A DNA stretch of 64,000 nucleotides from an uncultured Myxococcales bacterium (lineage in GTDB: Bacteria > Myxococcota > Myxococcia > Myxococcales > Myxococcaceae), in contig CALJKW010000023.1 of assembly GCA_937980205.1 (NCBI GenBank), forward strand, positions 1 through 64,000, read 5' to 3'. Below the pieces are notes generated by a model. The model saw nothing but the letters and a program-made list of their open reading frames with translations, was not told the DNA's origin and did not search any database. Positions 33,289 to 41,482 of the stretch are shown here, in pieces; the stretch's first letter is position 1; each line of letters starts with the position of its first letter. A program made the position numbers and the translations under genes.

Positions 33289-33846
33289 ATGTCACGTGCG
33301 CCCGTGCTCGCTCTCCTCTGCTTCGCGTGCAGTCCCCCGACGATGGTGCCCGACGGCGGCGGCATGACGTGCGAGCCGGCGAAGACACCGGCGAACCTCG
33401 TGACCGACGGCGCCTTCGAGTGCGGCACGCAGGGCTGGTCGGCGCAGCAGGGCACGCTCGCGGTCGTCGAGGGCGGCCGCAGCGGCAAGGCGCTGCAGCT
33501 CACCGCGACCGCGAACGGCGCGGGCCAGGCCGGCATCGCCACGCCCATCGTCGCGTCCACGAGCGGCAAGTCGTACTGCGTGACCGCGTGGGTGAAGGGC
33601 ACGGTGTCCGACGCGCGCTTCGAGGTGCTCGCGCCGAACGCCGGCACGATGGAGACGTTCTCCACGCCGGTGATGAGCGGCAGCTGGCTCAAGGCGCCGA
33701 TGTCGACGAACCTGAAGGTGACGGTCGCCGCGGGCGGCGAGCTCTACCTGCGCGTGCGCATGGTGAACGGCACGGCCTCGCAGACCCTGCTCATCGACGA
33801 CGTCGACTTCTGGGAGTCGACGTCGGGGAGCTGCACCGAGCGCTAG
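33289..33846 (+). CDS. Small lipoprotein with carbohydrate-binding-like beta-sandwich
   Basis: 185 residues, ATG 33289. MSRAPVLALLCFAC gives a lipobox with Cys at 14. The mature part matches the CBM4/9-like jelly-roll pattern: NLVTDGAFECGTQGWSAQQG, GRSGKALQLTATANG, YCVTAWVKGT, ELYLRVRMVNGTASQTLLIDDVDFWE. Such domains bind sugars or act as adhesion modules. Its TAG stop shares the palindrome CTAG with the stop of the convergent gene. Confidence 0.8.
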   Translation: MSRAPVLALLCFACSPPTMVPDGGGMTCEPAKTPANLVTDGAFECGTQGWSAQQGTLAVVEGGRSGKALQLTATANGAGQAGIATPIVASTSGKSYCVTAWVKGTVSDARFEVLAPNAGTMETFSTPVMSGSWLKAPMSTNLKVTVAAGGELYLRVRMVNGTASQTLLIDDVDFWESTSGSCTER

Positions 33847-34664
33847 AAGAACTGCACGCCGACGCCGACGAGGCCGGCGACGCGGGGCAGCGCGCAGCAG
33901 TTGCCCGGCTGCACCTGGTAGCGGGCCTCGGCGGTGAGGAACAGCCAGCGGAAGACGGTGATGTCGAGGCCGGCGGCGGCCATGAGCCCGAGCGAAACGC
34001 GGTTCGCCGGGGCGTTGTCGACCTGGTTGATCATCAGGCTCGCCGACGCGAACGGGTGCACGCGCGAGCTCGGGAACAGCGAGACCTTGAGCCCGGGGAT
34101 CTGCCACGAGCGCGAGCCCTGGCGCAGCTCGACGTCGCCGCGCAGCGCGAAGTACCTCGAGAGGCGGAACTCGGCGCCGATGCTGTTGGTGAACGAGGCG
34201 GGCCCGAACTCCTTCGCCTCGGTGTCGAGCACGGCCGAGATGCCCGGCGCGTACTTCAGCGCGATGCGCTTCACCGGCTCTTCCGGCGGAGGCTGCGGCT
34301 GCGCGACGACGACCGGCGCGGCGGCCACGACCGGGCGCGGCTGCATCACGACGACCGGAGCCGGCGGCGGCGGCGCGGGAGCCACGACGACCGGCGCGAC
34401 CACCATCGGCGGGGGAGGCAGCGGCGCCTCTTCCGCCTGCACGTAGACGACCTGCGGCGGGGGCGCCGGCGCGGCCACCACGACCGGCACCGGCACCACG
34501 TGCGGCAGCGGCAGCGGGACGAACATCGGCGCGACGGCGACGTGAGCCGGGGGCGGGGTCTCGCGGCAGCCGTGCCAGAAGAAGAGGTGTCGGTGGCAGG
34601 CGAACGCCGGCGCCGAGGTGAAGACGACAGCGAAGGCCGCGAGCAGACGCGTGCGAAGGCTCAT
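33843..34664 (-). CDS. Outer-membrane protein with Pro/Val-rich spacer
   Basis: 273 residues. Signal peptide MSLRTRLLAAFAVVFTSAPAFA. Residues about 35-130 are Pro/Val/Ala-rich (PPPPAPVVVMQPRPVVAAAP and similar). The last about 140 residues look like an eight-strand barrel (YAPGISAVLDTEAKEFG, SIGAEFRLSRYFALRGDVEL, VSLGLMAAAGLDITVFRWLFLTAEARY) and end in VGVGVQFF with terminal Phe. It resembles OmpA-like or Opa-like barrels with a periplasmic or surface spacer. Function unknown. Confidence 0.8.
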   Translation of the reverse strand: MSLRTRLLAAFAVVFTSAPAFACHRHLFFWHGCRETPPPAHVAVAPMFVPLPLPHVVPVPVVVAAPAPPPQVVYVQAEEAPLPPPPMVVAPVVVAPAPPPPAPVVVMQPRPVVAAAPVVVAQPQPPPEEPVKRIALKYAPGISAVLDTEAKEFGPASFTNSIGAEFRLSRYFALRGDVELRQGSRSWQIPGLKVSLFPSSRVHPFASASLMINQVDNAPANRVSLGLMAAAGLDITVFRWLFLTAEARYQVQPGNCCALPRVAGLVGVGVQFF

Positions 34665-34715
34665 GGACCGTTGTGTTGCCGGTCCCCTTTTCGGTGATCC
34701 ACGCTTCGTAACTGC

Positions 34716-35291
34716 TCAGAACCAGGGCTCGACGCCGTGGCCGCGGGAGGACCAGTACCGGCTCCAGCGGATGGTGGCGTCGAGGATGTCGGCGACCTTG
34801 GGGTCGGTGCCGGGCTTCGCGCGCAGCTTCTCTTCGAGGGCGTCGGCGTACTTCGCCAGGCCGGAGGCGAGCCGGTTCACGTACGCCTCCTGGATGAGCT
34901 CCTCGCCGATGACGTCGACGGCCTCGTGCAGCAGCTGTGCGTTGAAGGTGTACCGCTCGTACCCTTCGGCGCCCGGGCGGTAGTTCGTGTACTTCGGGAA
35001 GCCGTCGCTCGCGGGCAAGAGGTCGAGCACGTGCATGCCGCTCAGCTTCTCTTTGGCCTGCTCGAAGTCGGACGGGACGTGCTTGCGCAGCCACTCGTCG
35101 GCGGCGGCGTCGACTCCGACGCGCGGCGCTCCGAGCACGGCGTAGGGAGGATCGGAGATGGCCTGGAACCGCTTCAGCCACGCCTCGCGGTCGGGCGCGT
35201 CGGGCTCGAGCTCGAGCGCGCGGAAGATGGCTTCGAACTCCGGCTCATGGCCCGGCTTCGGGCGCCCCATCGGATTCCAGTCGAGTCCCAT
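34716..35291 (-). CDS. Conserved-looking soluble protein of unknown function
   Basis: 191 residues from ATG 35291. No signal or membrane segment. Composition is normal for a folded globular protein, with aromatic-rich stretches (FEAIFRALELEPDAPDREAW, KYTNYRPGAEGYERYTFN, IRWSRYWSSRGHGVEPWF) that suggest conservation. No family is recognised. It is divergent from the zinc-ribbon/Sel1 gene, with 32 bases between the starts, and lies 51 bases upstream of the outer-membrane protein gene on the same strand. Confidence 0.7.
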   Translation of the reverse strand: MGLDWNPMGRPKPGHEPEFEAIFRALELEPDAPDREAWLKRFQAISDPPYAVLGAPRVGVDAAADEWLRKHVPSDFEQAKEKLSGMHVLDLLPASDGFPKYTNYRPGAEGYERYTFNAQLLHEAVDVIGEELIQEAYVNRLASGLAKYADALEEKLRAKPGTDPKVADILDATIRWSRYWSSRGHGVEPWF

Positions 35292-35323
35292 AGGCTCGAT
35301 GACATAGTGCCGATGCCGTGCGA

Positions 35324-37114
35324 ATGCCGCTGCAGATCGGGATCGCCGCGCTGATGAGCCTCGCGCGGGCCGCCGCCCTCTTCGCGCCGGCCTCGGTGCT
35401 GACCGCGATCGCGCTGTGGCTCGTCGTGGTCGAGCTGCCCGACATGGGCGAGCTCAGCGGGTGGATCTTCGCGGTCATCGGGGGACCTCCGCTCACGCTG
35501 CTCGCCTTCGCGCTCAGGCACCTCAAGCGCGCGCGCGCCCAGCGGCCGTCAGACCTCGACCTCGACGGCGGCGGCTTCACCGTCCGCGGCGGCCTGCACG
35601 ACGGCCTGCGCGTGAAGTGGGAGGACGTCCGCTCGTGCCGGCTCGAGGCGCCGCGCGCGGGCGACAAGGAAGACGAGTCCCAAGGGCTGCACCGCATCAA
35701 GCTCGAGCTGCGCGGAGGGAGCGTGGTGTGGCTCGCCGGCACCGACCACCCCGTCGAGCGCGCGTCGCTGAAGGAAGTGGTGCAGCTCATCGCGACGCAC
35801 CCGCTCGAGGTGAAGACGCAGGACGCTCCGCCGCAGGTGCTGGCGTGCCGGCAGTGCCATGCGCCGGTGCCTCCCGCGGCCGAGCCGAGCGTGACGTGCT
35901 CGTTCTGCGGCGCGCCGAACGAGGTGCCCGCGCCGCTGCGGGACAAGGTCGCCGCGCAAGAGAAGGTGCTCGCGCGCGACGCGACGGCCGTGAAGCGGCT
36001 GCTCGACCAGCCGGGCGCGGACTTCGTCGGCGCGCTGTTCGCCGTCGGCGCGGTGTTCATGCTCGCGGCGTGGCCGGTGGCCGGCGGGGTCGCGTGGCTC
36101 AACTTCGAGCACGAGGTCGCGACGCTGCGCGGAGGCGCCGCGCTGCTCGTCTTCATCGCCGCCTCCATCTTGGGCTTCTTCACGTTCCTGCGCGGCCGCC
36201 TGGTCGACCGGCAGGCGCTCGAGCTGCTCACGGTGCGCTTCTGCGCGCGCGAGCAGCCCAAGGGGCTCGCGTGCCGGCGCTGCTTCGCCCCGCTGCCGAA
36301 GGGGCCGCCCCGCGCGCTCGTCGCGTGCGCGTACTGCGAGGCCCCGAACATCCTCTCGGCGGACTTCGGCGCGCAGGCCCGCGCGGTGGAGAAAGAGGAG
36401 TCGTCGCTCCAGAAGGCGCTGCAGCGGCGCGACCGCGAGCGCCGGCGCTGGCGGTTCGCGACCGCGGGCGGCCTCATGCTCATCGCGGCCTCCGGCTCGG
36501 CGCTGTGGGCCGGCATCGGCCGCGACGAGCTCGCCGGCACCTGCGAGAAGGGAGACCTGCGCGCCTGCGTCACCTCGGGGCGGAAGTTCTTCCGCTCCGA
36601 CCCGCGCCACGCCGAGGCGATGTTCAAGAGGGCGTGCGACGGCAACGAGGCGGACGGCTGCTCGGGCCTCGCGGACCTCTACGCTGAGCCGCTCAGCGTG
36701 GTCGACGGCCCGGTGCTGCCACCGCGCAAGAAGGCGTGCGAGCTCGGCAGCGGCGAGGCGTGCCGCAGGCTGGGGCGGCTCTTGCGCGAGGGCGACTACC
36801 TGCACCGCGTGAACGTCGACCCGTCGGGCGCGACGCAGGCGTACGAGCGCGCGTGCGCGCTCGGAGACGGAGAGGGCTGCACGTCTTACGGCTTCGCGCT
36901 GTCGCGAGGGCAGGGCGCCAGCATCGACCGGCCCGGCGCGGCGAAGGCGTACGCGCGCGCGTGCGAGCTGAACGACGCGATGGGCTGCAACAACCTCGGC
37001 ACGACGCTGGAGACCGAAGACCCGGCTCGCGCCGCCGAGCTCTACGGCCGCGCGTGCGATGCGGGGGTCACGCTCGGCTGCCAGAACGCGAAGAAGCTCG
37101 GCGCGGCGCATTGA
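35324..37114 (+). CDS. Membrane protein with two zinc ribbons and Cys-paired Sel1 repeats
   Basis: 596 residues from ATG 35324 (GTG 35318 possible). Two N-terminal helices; a zinc ribbon (CRQC...CSFCGAPNE) at about 175-200; two helices (about 230-285); a second ribbon (CRRC...CAYCEAPN) at about 313-340; one more helix (about 377-397). The end (about 400-596) holds six Sel1/TPR-like repeats, each with a Cys pair (CEKGDLRAC, CDGNEADGC, CELGSGEAC, CALGDGEGC, CELNDAMGC, CDAGVTLGC). The Cys spacing resembles the disulfide-stapled repeats of Helicobacter Hcp proteins, so this domain is probably outside the cytoplasm. Role unknown. Confidence 0.85.
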   Translation: MPLQIGIAALMSLARAAALFAPASVLTAIALWLVVVELPDMGELSGWIFAVIGGPPLTLLAFALRHLKRARAQRPSDLDLDGGGFTVRGGLHDGLRVKWEDVRSCRLEAPRAGDKEDESQGLHRIKLELRGGSVVWLAGTDHPVERASLKEVVQLIATHPLEVKTQDAPPQVLACRQCHAPVPPAAEPSVTCSFCGAPNEVPAPLRDKVAAQEKVLARDATAVKRLLDQPGADFVGALFAVGAVFMLAAWPVAGGVAWLNFEHEVATLRGGAALLVFIAASILGFFTFLRGRLVDRQALELLTVRFCAREQPKGLACRRCFAPLPKGPPRALVACAYCEAPNILSADFGAQARAVEKEESSLQKALQRRDRERRRWRFATAGGLMLIAASGSALWAGIGRDELAGTCEKGDLRACVTSGRKFFRSDPRHAEAMFKRACDGNEADGCSGLADLYAEPLSVVDGPVLPPRKKACELGSGEACRRLGRLLREGDYLHRVNVDPSGATQAYERACALGDGEGCTSYGFALSRGQGASIDRPGAAKAYARACELNDAMGCNNLGTTLETEDPARAAELYGRACDAGVTLGCQNAKKLGAAH

Positions 37115-37135
37115 GTGTTATGGCTTCGCGCCCTC

Positions 37136-37735
37136 ATGCCCATTCGCCGTGGTTCCATCAGCTGTTCGCGCTTCGTCATCGAAGGCGGCATTCCGAAAGA
37201 CGTGAAGAAGTGGCTCACGCACGCGCTCAAGCGCCACGCGTTCGAGCCGATCGACCCGAAGGGAGACGAGGAGCGCGTCGCCGGCTTCGTCGAGCTCGAG
37301 GACGAGAACGCCACCGGCTTCGCGGCCGGCACGCTGTTTCAGGGCGAGCACGCGGTGTTCTCGTGGCGCGTCGACAAGATTCGCATTCCCGGCGCCACGG
37401 TGCGCGCCGAGCTGCAGGCCTTCGCCCAGAAGTACGAGGCGAAGAACGGGCGCCCGCCGTCGCGCGGCCAGAAGAACGAGCAGAAGGAGCTCATCCGCCG
37501 CGGCCTGCGCTCGAAGACCGCCGCGGTCACCAAGACGTCGGACGTCAGCCTCGACCTGAAGTCGAAGGAGGTGCTCGTCTGGGCCAGCTCGGTCGCCGTG
37601 GTCGACGAGGTGTTCAGCGCGCTCGAGCAGGGCCTCGAGACGCGGCTGCTCGCGCGCACGCCCCAGGCGCTGCTGGACCCGAAGGTGCTCGAGTCGCTCT
37701 CGCCCACGCCCGAGCTGTTCGGGAGCGCGTCATGA
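37136..37735 (+). CDS. rdgC: RdgC-like protein, N-terminal half
   Basis: 199 residues from ATG 37136. It shows the start of RdgC, a nucleoid-associated recombination factor: GSISCSRFVIEG, VKKWLTHALKRHAFEPID, GFVELEDENATGF, FSWRVDKIRIPGATVRAELQAF, NEQKELIRRGLRSKTAAVTKTSDVSLDLKSKEVLVWASSV and VVDEVFSALEQGL. E. coli RdgC has about 303 residues; this protein stops where the C-terminal half would begin, and the next gene, coupled by ATGA, looks like that half. RdgC forms a ring around DNA and restrains RecA. Confidence 0.8.
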   Translation: MPIRRGSISCSRFVIEGGIPKDVKKWLTHALKRHAFEPIDPKGDEERVAGFVELEDENATGFAAGTLFQGEHAVFSWRVDKIRIPGATVRAELQAFAQKYEAKNGRPPSRGQKNEQKELIRRGLRSKTAAVTKTSDVSLDLKSKEVLVWASSVAVVDEVFSALEQGLETRLLARTPQALLDPKVLESLSPTPELFGSAS

Positions 37736-38367
37736 GCCGGGCGAGCGCGCGGGCCGAGGCCCGCTTCCTGCGCGGAGAGACCGGCGTCGACGGCGCCGCC
37801 GCCGAGGAGAAGGAGACCGACCCCTCCGTCGTCGAGGCGGCCAAGGCGAAGGAGGCGCTGTACCGCGGCGGCGCGTGGCTCGGCCGCGAGGCGCTCACCT
37901 GGCTCTTGATGAAGAGCGAGTCGAGCGAGGCGCTGTGCAAGGTCGACGGCCTGCCGCTCGCGGTGGTCTACGCCGACAAGCTGACGCTGCGCGCCGGCAC
38001 CGGTGAGGTGACCGAGCTGGTCGCGAAGGGCGTCACCGCGCCGTACGCCGCGTCGGTGCGCTTCGCGCTGCAGCACCGCCTGCTGGTGCACGGGGCGCGC
38101 CTGCACCTCACGCACGGCGAGCACACGTTCGCCGTCACGCTCGACGCCGAGCGCTTCGACTTCCGCGCGGCGAAGCTGCCCGAGCTGCTCGACGAGGGCG
38201 ACGCCGGCGAGGAGATCGTCGAGCGCCTCGAGCTCGTCGGCCGCCTCGGGCGCTGCGTCGACGCGCTGCTGGCGGAGTTCCTGAAGGTGCGGACGAGCCC
38301 GGCGTGGAAGCGGACCGCGGTGCCCGAGCTGCAGGCGTGGCTGGGCGAGGGCGCCGATAAGCCGTAG
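37732..38367 (+). CDS. RdgC-like protein, C-terminal half as a separate gene
   Basis: 211 residues; ATG 37732 overlaps the rdgC stop. Residues about 50-190 (GREALTWLLMKSE, VYADKLTLRAGTGEVTELV, APYAASVRFALQHRLLVHGARLHLTHGEHTFAVTLDAERFDFRAAKLPELL, ELVGRLGRCVDALLAEFLKVR) follow the order of helices and strands in the second half of E. coli RdgC (GKVVTKLALDW, IQFVMCDDGSLKRLKF, FILMTGELAALIQNLI). The first about 45 residues are charged and low in complexity. The match is my alignment by eye. If right, RdgC is made here as two chains. Confidence 0.6.
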   Translation: MSRASARAEARFLRGETGVDGAAAEEKETDPSVVEAAKAKEALYRGGAWLGREALTWLLMKSESSEALCKVDGLPLAVVYADKLTLRAGTGEVTELVAKGVTAPYAASVRFALQHRLLVHGARLHLTHGEHTFAVTLDAERFDFRAAKLPELLDEGDAGEEIVERLELVGRLGRCVDALLAEFLKVRTSPAWKRTAVPELQAWLGEGADKP

Positions 38368-38404
38368 CGCGAATTCCCGCGTTGGCCGATGCTGCGCAGC
38401 GGCC

Positions 38405-40177
38405 GTGCACGACACCGTGGCAAAGCAGCGCCCTCTGCCCGAGGAGACGCTCATCCTCGACGGGCGCTTCCGCCTCACGAAGCTGCTCGGCGAAGGCGGC
38501 ATGGGCCTCGTCTACCTCGCCGAGCAGGTGTCGCTCGGGCGGCCGTGCGCGGTGAAGGTGCTGCGCGAGGACCTGAGCCTGCAGTCCGGCATGGGAGAGC
38601 GCTTTCGCCGCGAGGCGCTGCTGCTCTCGAGCGTCGACCACGCCTCGGTCGTGCGCGTCATCGACTTCGGCATGCACGGCGCGTCGGCGTGTCTGGTCAT
38701 GGAGTACGCCGACGGCCAGACGCTCGAGGCCGCGCTGCGCAGCGAGCACTTCCCGCCCGAGCGGTGCCTGCGGCTGCTGATGCAGCTCGCGCAGGGGCTC
38801 GCCGCGATTCACGAGAAGGGCATCGTCCACCGGGACTTGAAGCCCGAGAACGTGATGCTGACGAAGTCTCCGGGCGGCGAGCTCGCGCGGCTGCTCGACT
38901 TCGGCATCGCGCGGCTGGCGCAGCCGGACGCGGCGGCTCCGGGAACCGGGAACGTCACGCAGGTCGGGCTCGTGCTCGGCACGCCGGAGTACCTCTCTCC
39001 CGAGCAGGCGCTCGGCCAGCCGCTCGACGCGCGCAGCGACATCTACGCGTTCGGCATCCTCGCGTTCCGGATGTTGAGCGGGCAGCTTCCGTTCGACGGG
39101 CCGGATCTGCAGCAGTTCGTGATGCAGCACGCGGCGAAGGCGCCGAAGCAGCTGCTCGAGGTCGCTCCGCACCTCTTCCCTCACTCGGCGCTGTGCTCGC
39201 TGGTGATGTCGTGTCTCGAGAAGCGGCCCGAGGCGCGGCCGCAGACGGCGGTGCAGCTCGCGTCCGAGCTCGCGCGGTTCTCGGTGACGATGCCCGATGC
39301 TCCGGCGCCGCTCTTGCTCACCGCCGCGACGACGACGGCGGGCATCAAGCCGGTCGATCCGGCGTGGGCGGCGTCGATCTCCGCGTCGGGCTCGATGCCG
39401 GCCTCTGCGGCCGAGTCGACGCCGGCGCCGCCGCCGCGCAAGCGCTCGCGGTGGAAGCTGTGGACGGGGCTGTCGGCGACGGGGCTCGTGGCGCTCGCGG
39501 TCGCGGGCGCGCTGCTCTGGTACGCGCCGGCGCGACGCGCGCGGCGGCTCATCGCGGTCGGCCGCGGCAGCGAGGCGCTGCAGATCATCGACGACGCGAC
39601 GCCTCTCCCGCCTGCGTCGGATCACGCGCTGAACCAGCTCAAGGCCGCTGTGCTGCACCAGGTGAATCGGCACGACGAGGAGCTCGAGCTGATGAAGGGC
39701 CTTCCGGCCGGCACCGAGCTCGAGCCGCAGGCGATCGAGGCGCTGGCCGACGACTTCGGCCGCCGCGAGGGCACGAAAGAAGCCGCGCCCGTGCGCAAGG
39801 TGCTCGTCGACTACCCGAAGGCGCAGGTGCTGCCGGTGCTGCAGGCGCTCGCGGTCGGGCCGGCCGAGGGCTCGACCGAGGCGAGCGAGGCGACCTTGCG
39901 CGCGAGCACCGCGTGGGCCCAGTGGGGCTCGCTGCGCTTCGTCGACCTCGAGTACGCGGGGCAGGGCCTGCCGCTGGTCGAGCTGTACGTGCGAAACCTG
40001 TTCGTCAGCGACTGCCGCGTGCGCGCGATCGCCGCCGGGCGCCTCGCCGAGCTGCGCAGCCCGACCGCGGTCGAGGCGCTGAAGCGGCTGAAGGACACGC
40101 CGCGCAAGGGCGGAGACTGCGGGCACAGCGCAGCGGCCGAGGCGGTGAAGTCGCTGGAGAAAGAGCTGTCGCCCTGA
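38405..40177 (+). CDS. Transmembrane Ser/Thr protein kinase (PknB type), paralogue 1
   Basis: 590 residues from GTG 38405 (GTG 38417 possible). Kinase motifs: LGEGGMGLVYLAEQ (P-loop), CAVKVL (Lys), VHRDLKPENVM (catalytic loop), LLDFGIARL (DFG) and GTPEYLSPEQ. After a Pro/Ser-rich linker comes one helix (LWTGLSATGLVALAVAGALLWY, about 357-378) and an external domain of about 200 residues with TPR/HEAT-like helices ending in RAIAAGRLAELRSPTAVEALKRLK and CGHSAAAEAVKSLEKEL. The domain order and this C-terminal pattern recur in the kinase at 45117. Confidence 0.92.
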   Translation: MHDTVAKQRPLPEETLILDGRFRLTKLLGEGGMGLVYLAEQVSLGRPCAVKVLREDLSLQSGMGERFRREALLLSSVDHASVVRVIDFGMHGASACLVMEYADGQTLEAALRSEHFPPERCLRLLMQLAQGLAAIHEKGIVHRDLKPENVMLTKSPGGELARLLDFGIARLAQPDAAAPGTGNVTQVGLVLGTPEYLSPEQALGQPLDARSDIYAFGILAFRMLSGQLPFDGPDLQQFVMQHAAKAPKQLLEVAPHLFPHSALCSLVMSCLEKRPEARPQTAVQLASELARFSVTMPDAPAPLLLTAATTTAGIKPVDPAWAASISASGSMPASAAESTPAPPPRKRSRWKLWTGLSATGLVALAVAGALLWYAPARRARRLIAVGRGSEALQIIDDATPLPPASDHALNQLKAAVLHQVNRHDEELELMKGLPAGTELEPQAIEALADDFGRREGTKEAAPVRKVLVDYPKAQVLPVLQALAVGPAEGSTEASEATLRASTAWAQWGSLRFVDLEYAGQGLPLVELYVRNLFVSDCRVRAIAAGRLAELRSPTAVEALKRLKDTPRKGGDCGHSAAAEAVKSLEKELSP

Positions 40178-40322
40178 CGGCGGCGGCTTTGCGTCAGCGC
40201 CGCTTGAGGGCTTCGACGCGCAGCTGGAGGCGCCGACTGCGAGCAGGCCTGTCGCCCGCGTGGGACGGTCTTCGGGCCTTCACGTTGCCCCCGCTGGCGG
40301 GCGTGCACATGGTGCGCGCCCA

Positions 40323-41423
40323 ATGCTCGACCAGACCTTCCGCTCGATCGCGAAGTACGCCTACGCGCTGAACCAGGGCCCCGCCCGCTTCGTGATGGAC
40401 CCGCTGTACGAGGCCGTCTGCGCGCGGCTCTTGCCCGACTCGATTCCGCTCTCGAAGGGGCTCAACGCGGCGGACCTCTCCGGCAACCTGTACTTCCGCT
40501 ACCGCGGCGTCTCGCGGCGCCTCACGTACTTCATCGAGGACTGGGACTTCTCGCAGGCGCGGCCCGAGCTCTTGACCCCGCGGCAGCGGCAGATGATGCA
40601 CACCGTCGCGCTGGGCGAGACCAGCGGCTCGGCGGTCGCGTCGGGCTTCCTGCACGCGTTCCGCACCGACCCCGAGCTCGCCGCGTTCTTCGGCACGTGG
40701 TTCGTCGAAGAGCTGAACCACTTCATCGGCTACCACCTTTACCTCGCGCGCATGGGCGAGACGTGGCCGAGCCAGCGGGGCCTCGACGTGGCGCGGGTCG
40801 AGTGGACGCCGTACTCGAGAGACCCGATGGAGCTCGCCGCCGCGAACATGTACCAGGAGCTCGTCGGCTTCCTCGTGTACTCGGGCTTCAGCCGCCAGGC
40901 GAAGGACCCGTTCCTCGCGAAGATGGCGCTGCAGTTCGCGAAGGACGAGCTGCGGCACTACAAGTTCTACCAGCAGGTCGTGGCGCGGAAGATTCGCGCC
41001 GAGCCGCGGTTCCGCCGCACCGTGCTGAAGGTCATCTTGAAGGCGACGACCCCGTACAACCAGGTGAGCGGCGGCGTGAACAACGTGCTGCACCACCTCG
41101 AGATGGGCTCGTTCTACTTCCGCAAGCGCGAGTACGACCTGTTCCTGCGCGAGGTCGAGTACCTGCTCGGCACGAAGCTCGAGGGGTTCTTCGACTGGTT
41201 CTTCAAGGGCATCGCGCCGCCGTGCACGTTCTGCTCGCGCGAGCTCGCGCAGTGCGACTGCGAGCACTACGAGGACGGGAAGGCGCCCGAGACACGCAAC
41301 CCGGGCTGGTGGAAGGAGGTCTCGACCACGGGTCGGCGCCAGGGCGAGCTCGCGATGAGCGAGTGGATCGAGCAGGTCCGCTCGATGGGGCGGCCGCGCG
41401 CGGCCGTGTCCGCACAGAACTGA
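40323..41423 (+). CDS. Ferritin-like di-iron protein, acyl-ACP-desaturase type
   Basis: 366 residues from ATG 40323. The di-iron four-helix ligands can be placed: Glu99 (LGETSGSAVAS), Glu130/His133 (FVEELNHFIGYH), Glu179 (NMYQELVGF) and Glu209/His212 (FAKDELRHYKFY), which is the desaturase pattern E...ExxH...E...ExxH. The front segment LTYFIEDWDFSQARP is also desaturase-like. A Cys-rich tail (CTFCSRELAQCDCEHY) is unusual for the family and may bind a metal. A fatty-acid desaturase or related oxygenase is likely. A TetR gene follows at 41470 with operators in the 46-base gap. Confidence 0.8.
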   Translation: MLDQTFRSIAKYAYALNQGPARFVMDPLYEAVCARLLPDSIPLSKGLNAADLSGNLYFRYRGVSRRLTYFIEDWDFSQARPELLTPRQRQMMHTVALGETSGSAVASGFLHAFRTDPELAAFFGTWFVEELNHFIGYHLYLARMGETWPSQRGLDVARVEWTPYSRDPMELAAANMYQELVGFLVYSGFSRQAKDPFLAKMALQFAKDELRHYKFYQQVVARKIRAEPRFRRTVLKVILKATTPYNQVSGGVNNVLHHLEMGSFYFRKREYDLFLREVEYLLGTKLEGFFDWFFKGIAPPCTFCSRELAQCDCEHYEDGKAPETRNPGWWKEVSTTGRRQGELAMSEWIEQVRSMGRPRAAVSAQN

Positions 41424-41456
41424 AGTCGGCCCCTGGACAGGCGGGCATGAGTTTGA

Positions 41457-41482
41457 TTGAACGTGTTCAATGAACGCGTTCA
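41457..41482 (+). promoter_or_regulatory. Tandem palindromic operators over the tetR start
   Basis: Two adjacent perfect palindromes: TTGAACGTGTTCAA (41457-41470) and TGAACGCGTTCA (41471-41482), centres 13 bases apart. The second occupies codons 1-4 of the TetR-type gene. The core TGAACG-CGTTCA is typical of TetR dyads, so autorepression is very likely. Confidence 0.75.
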
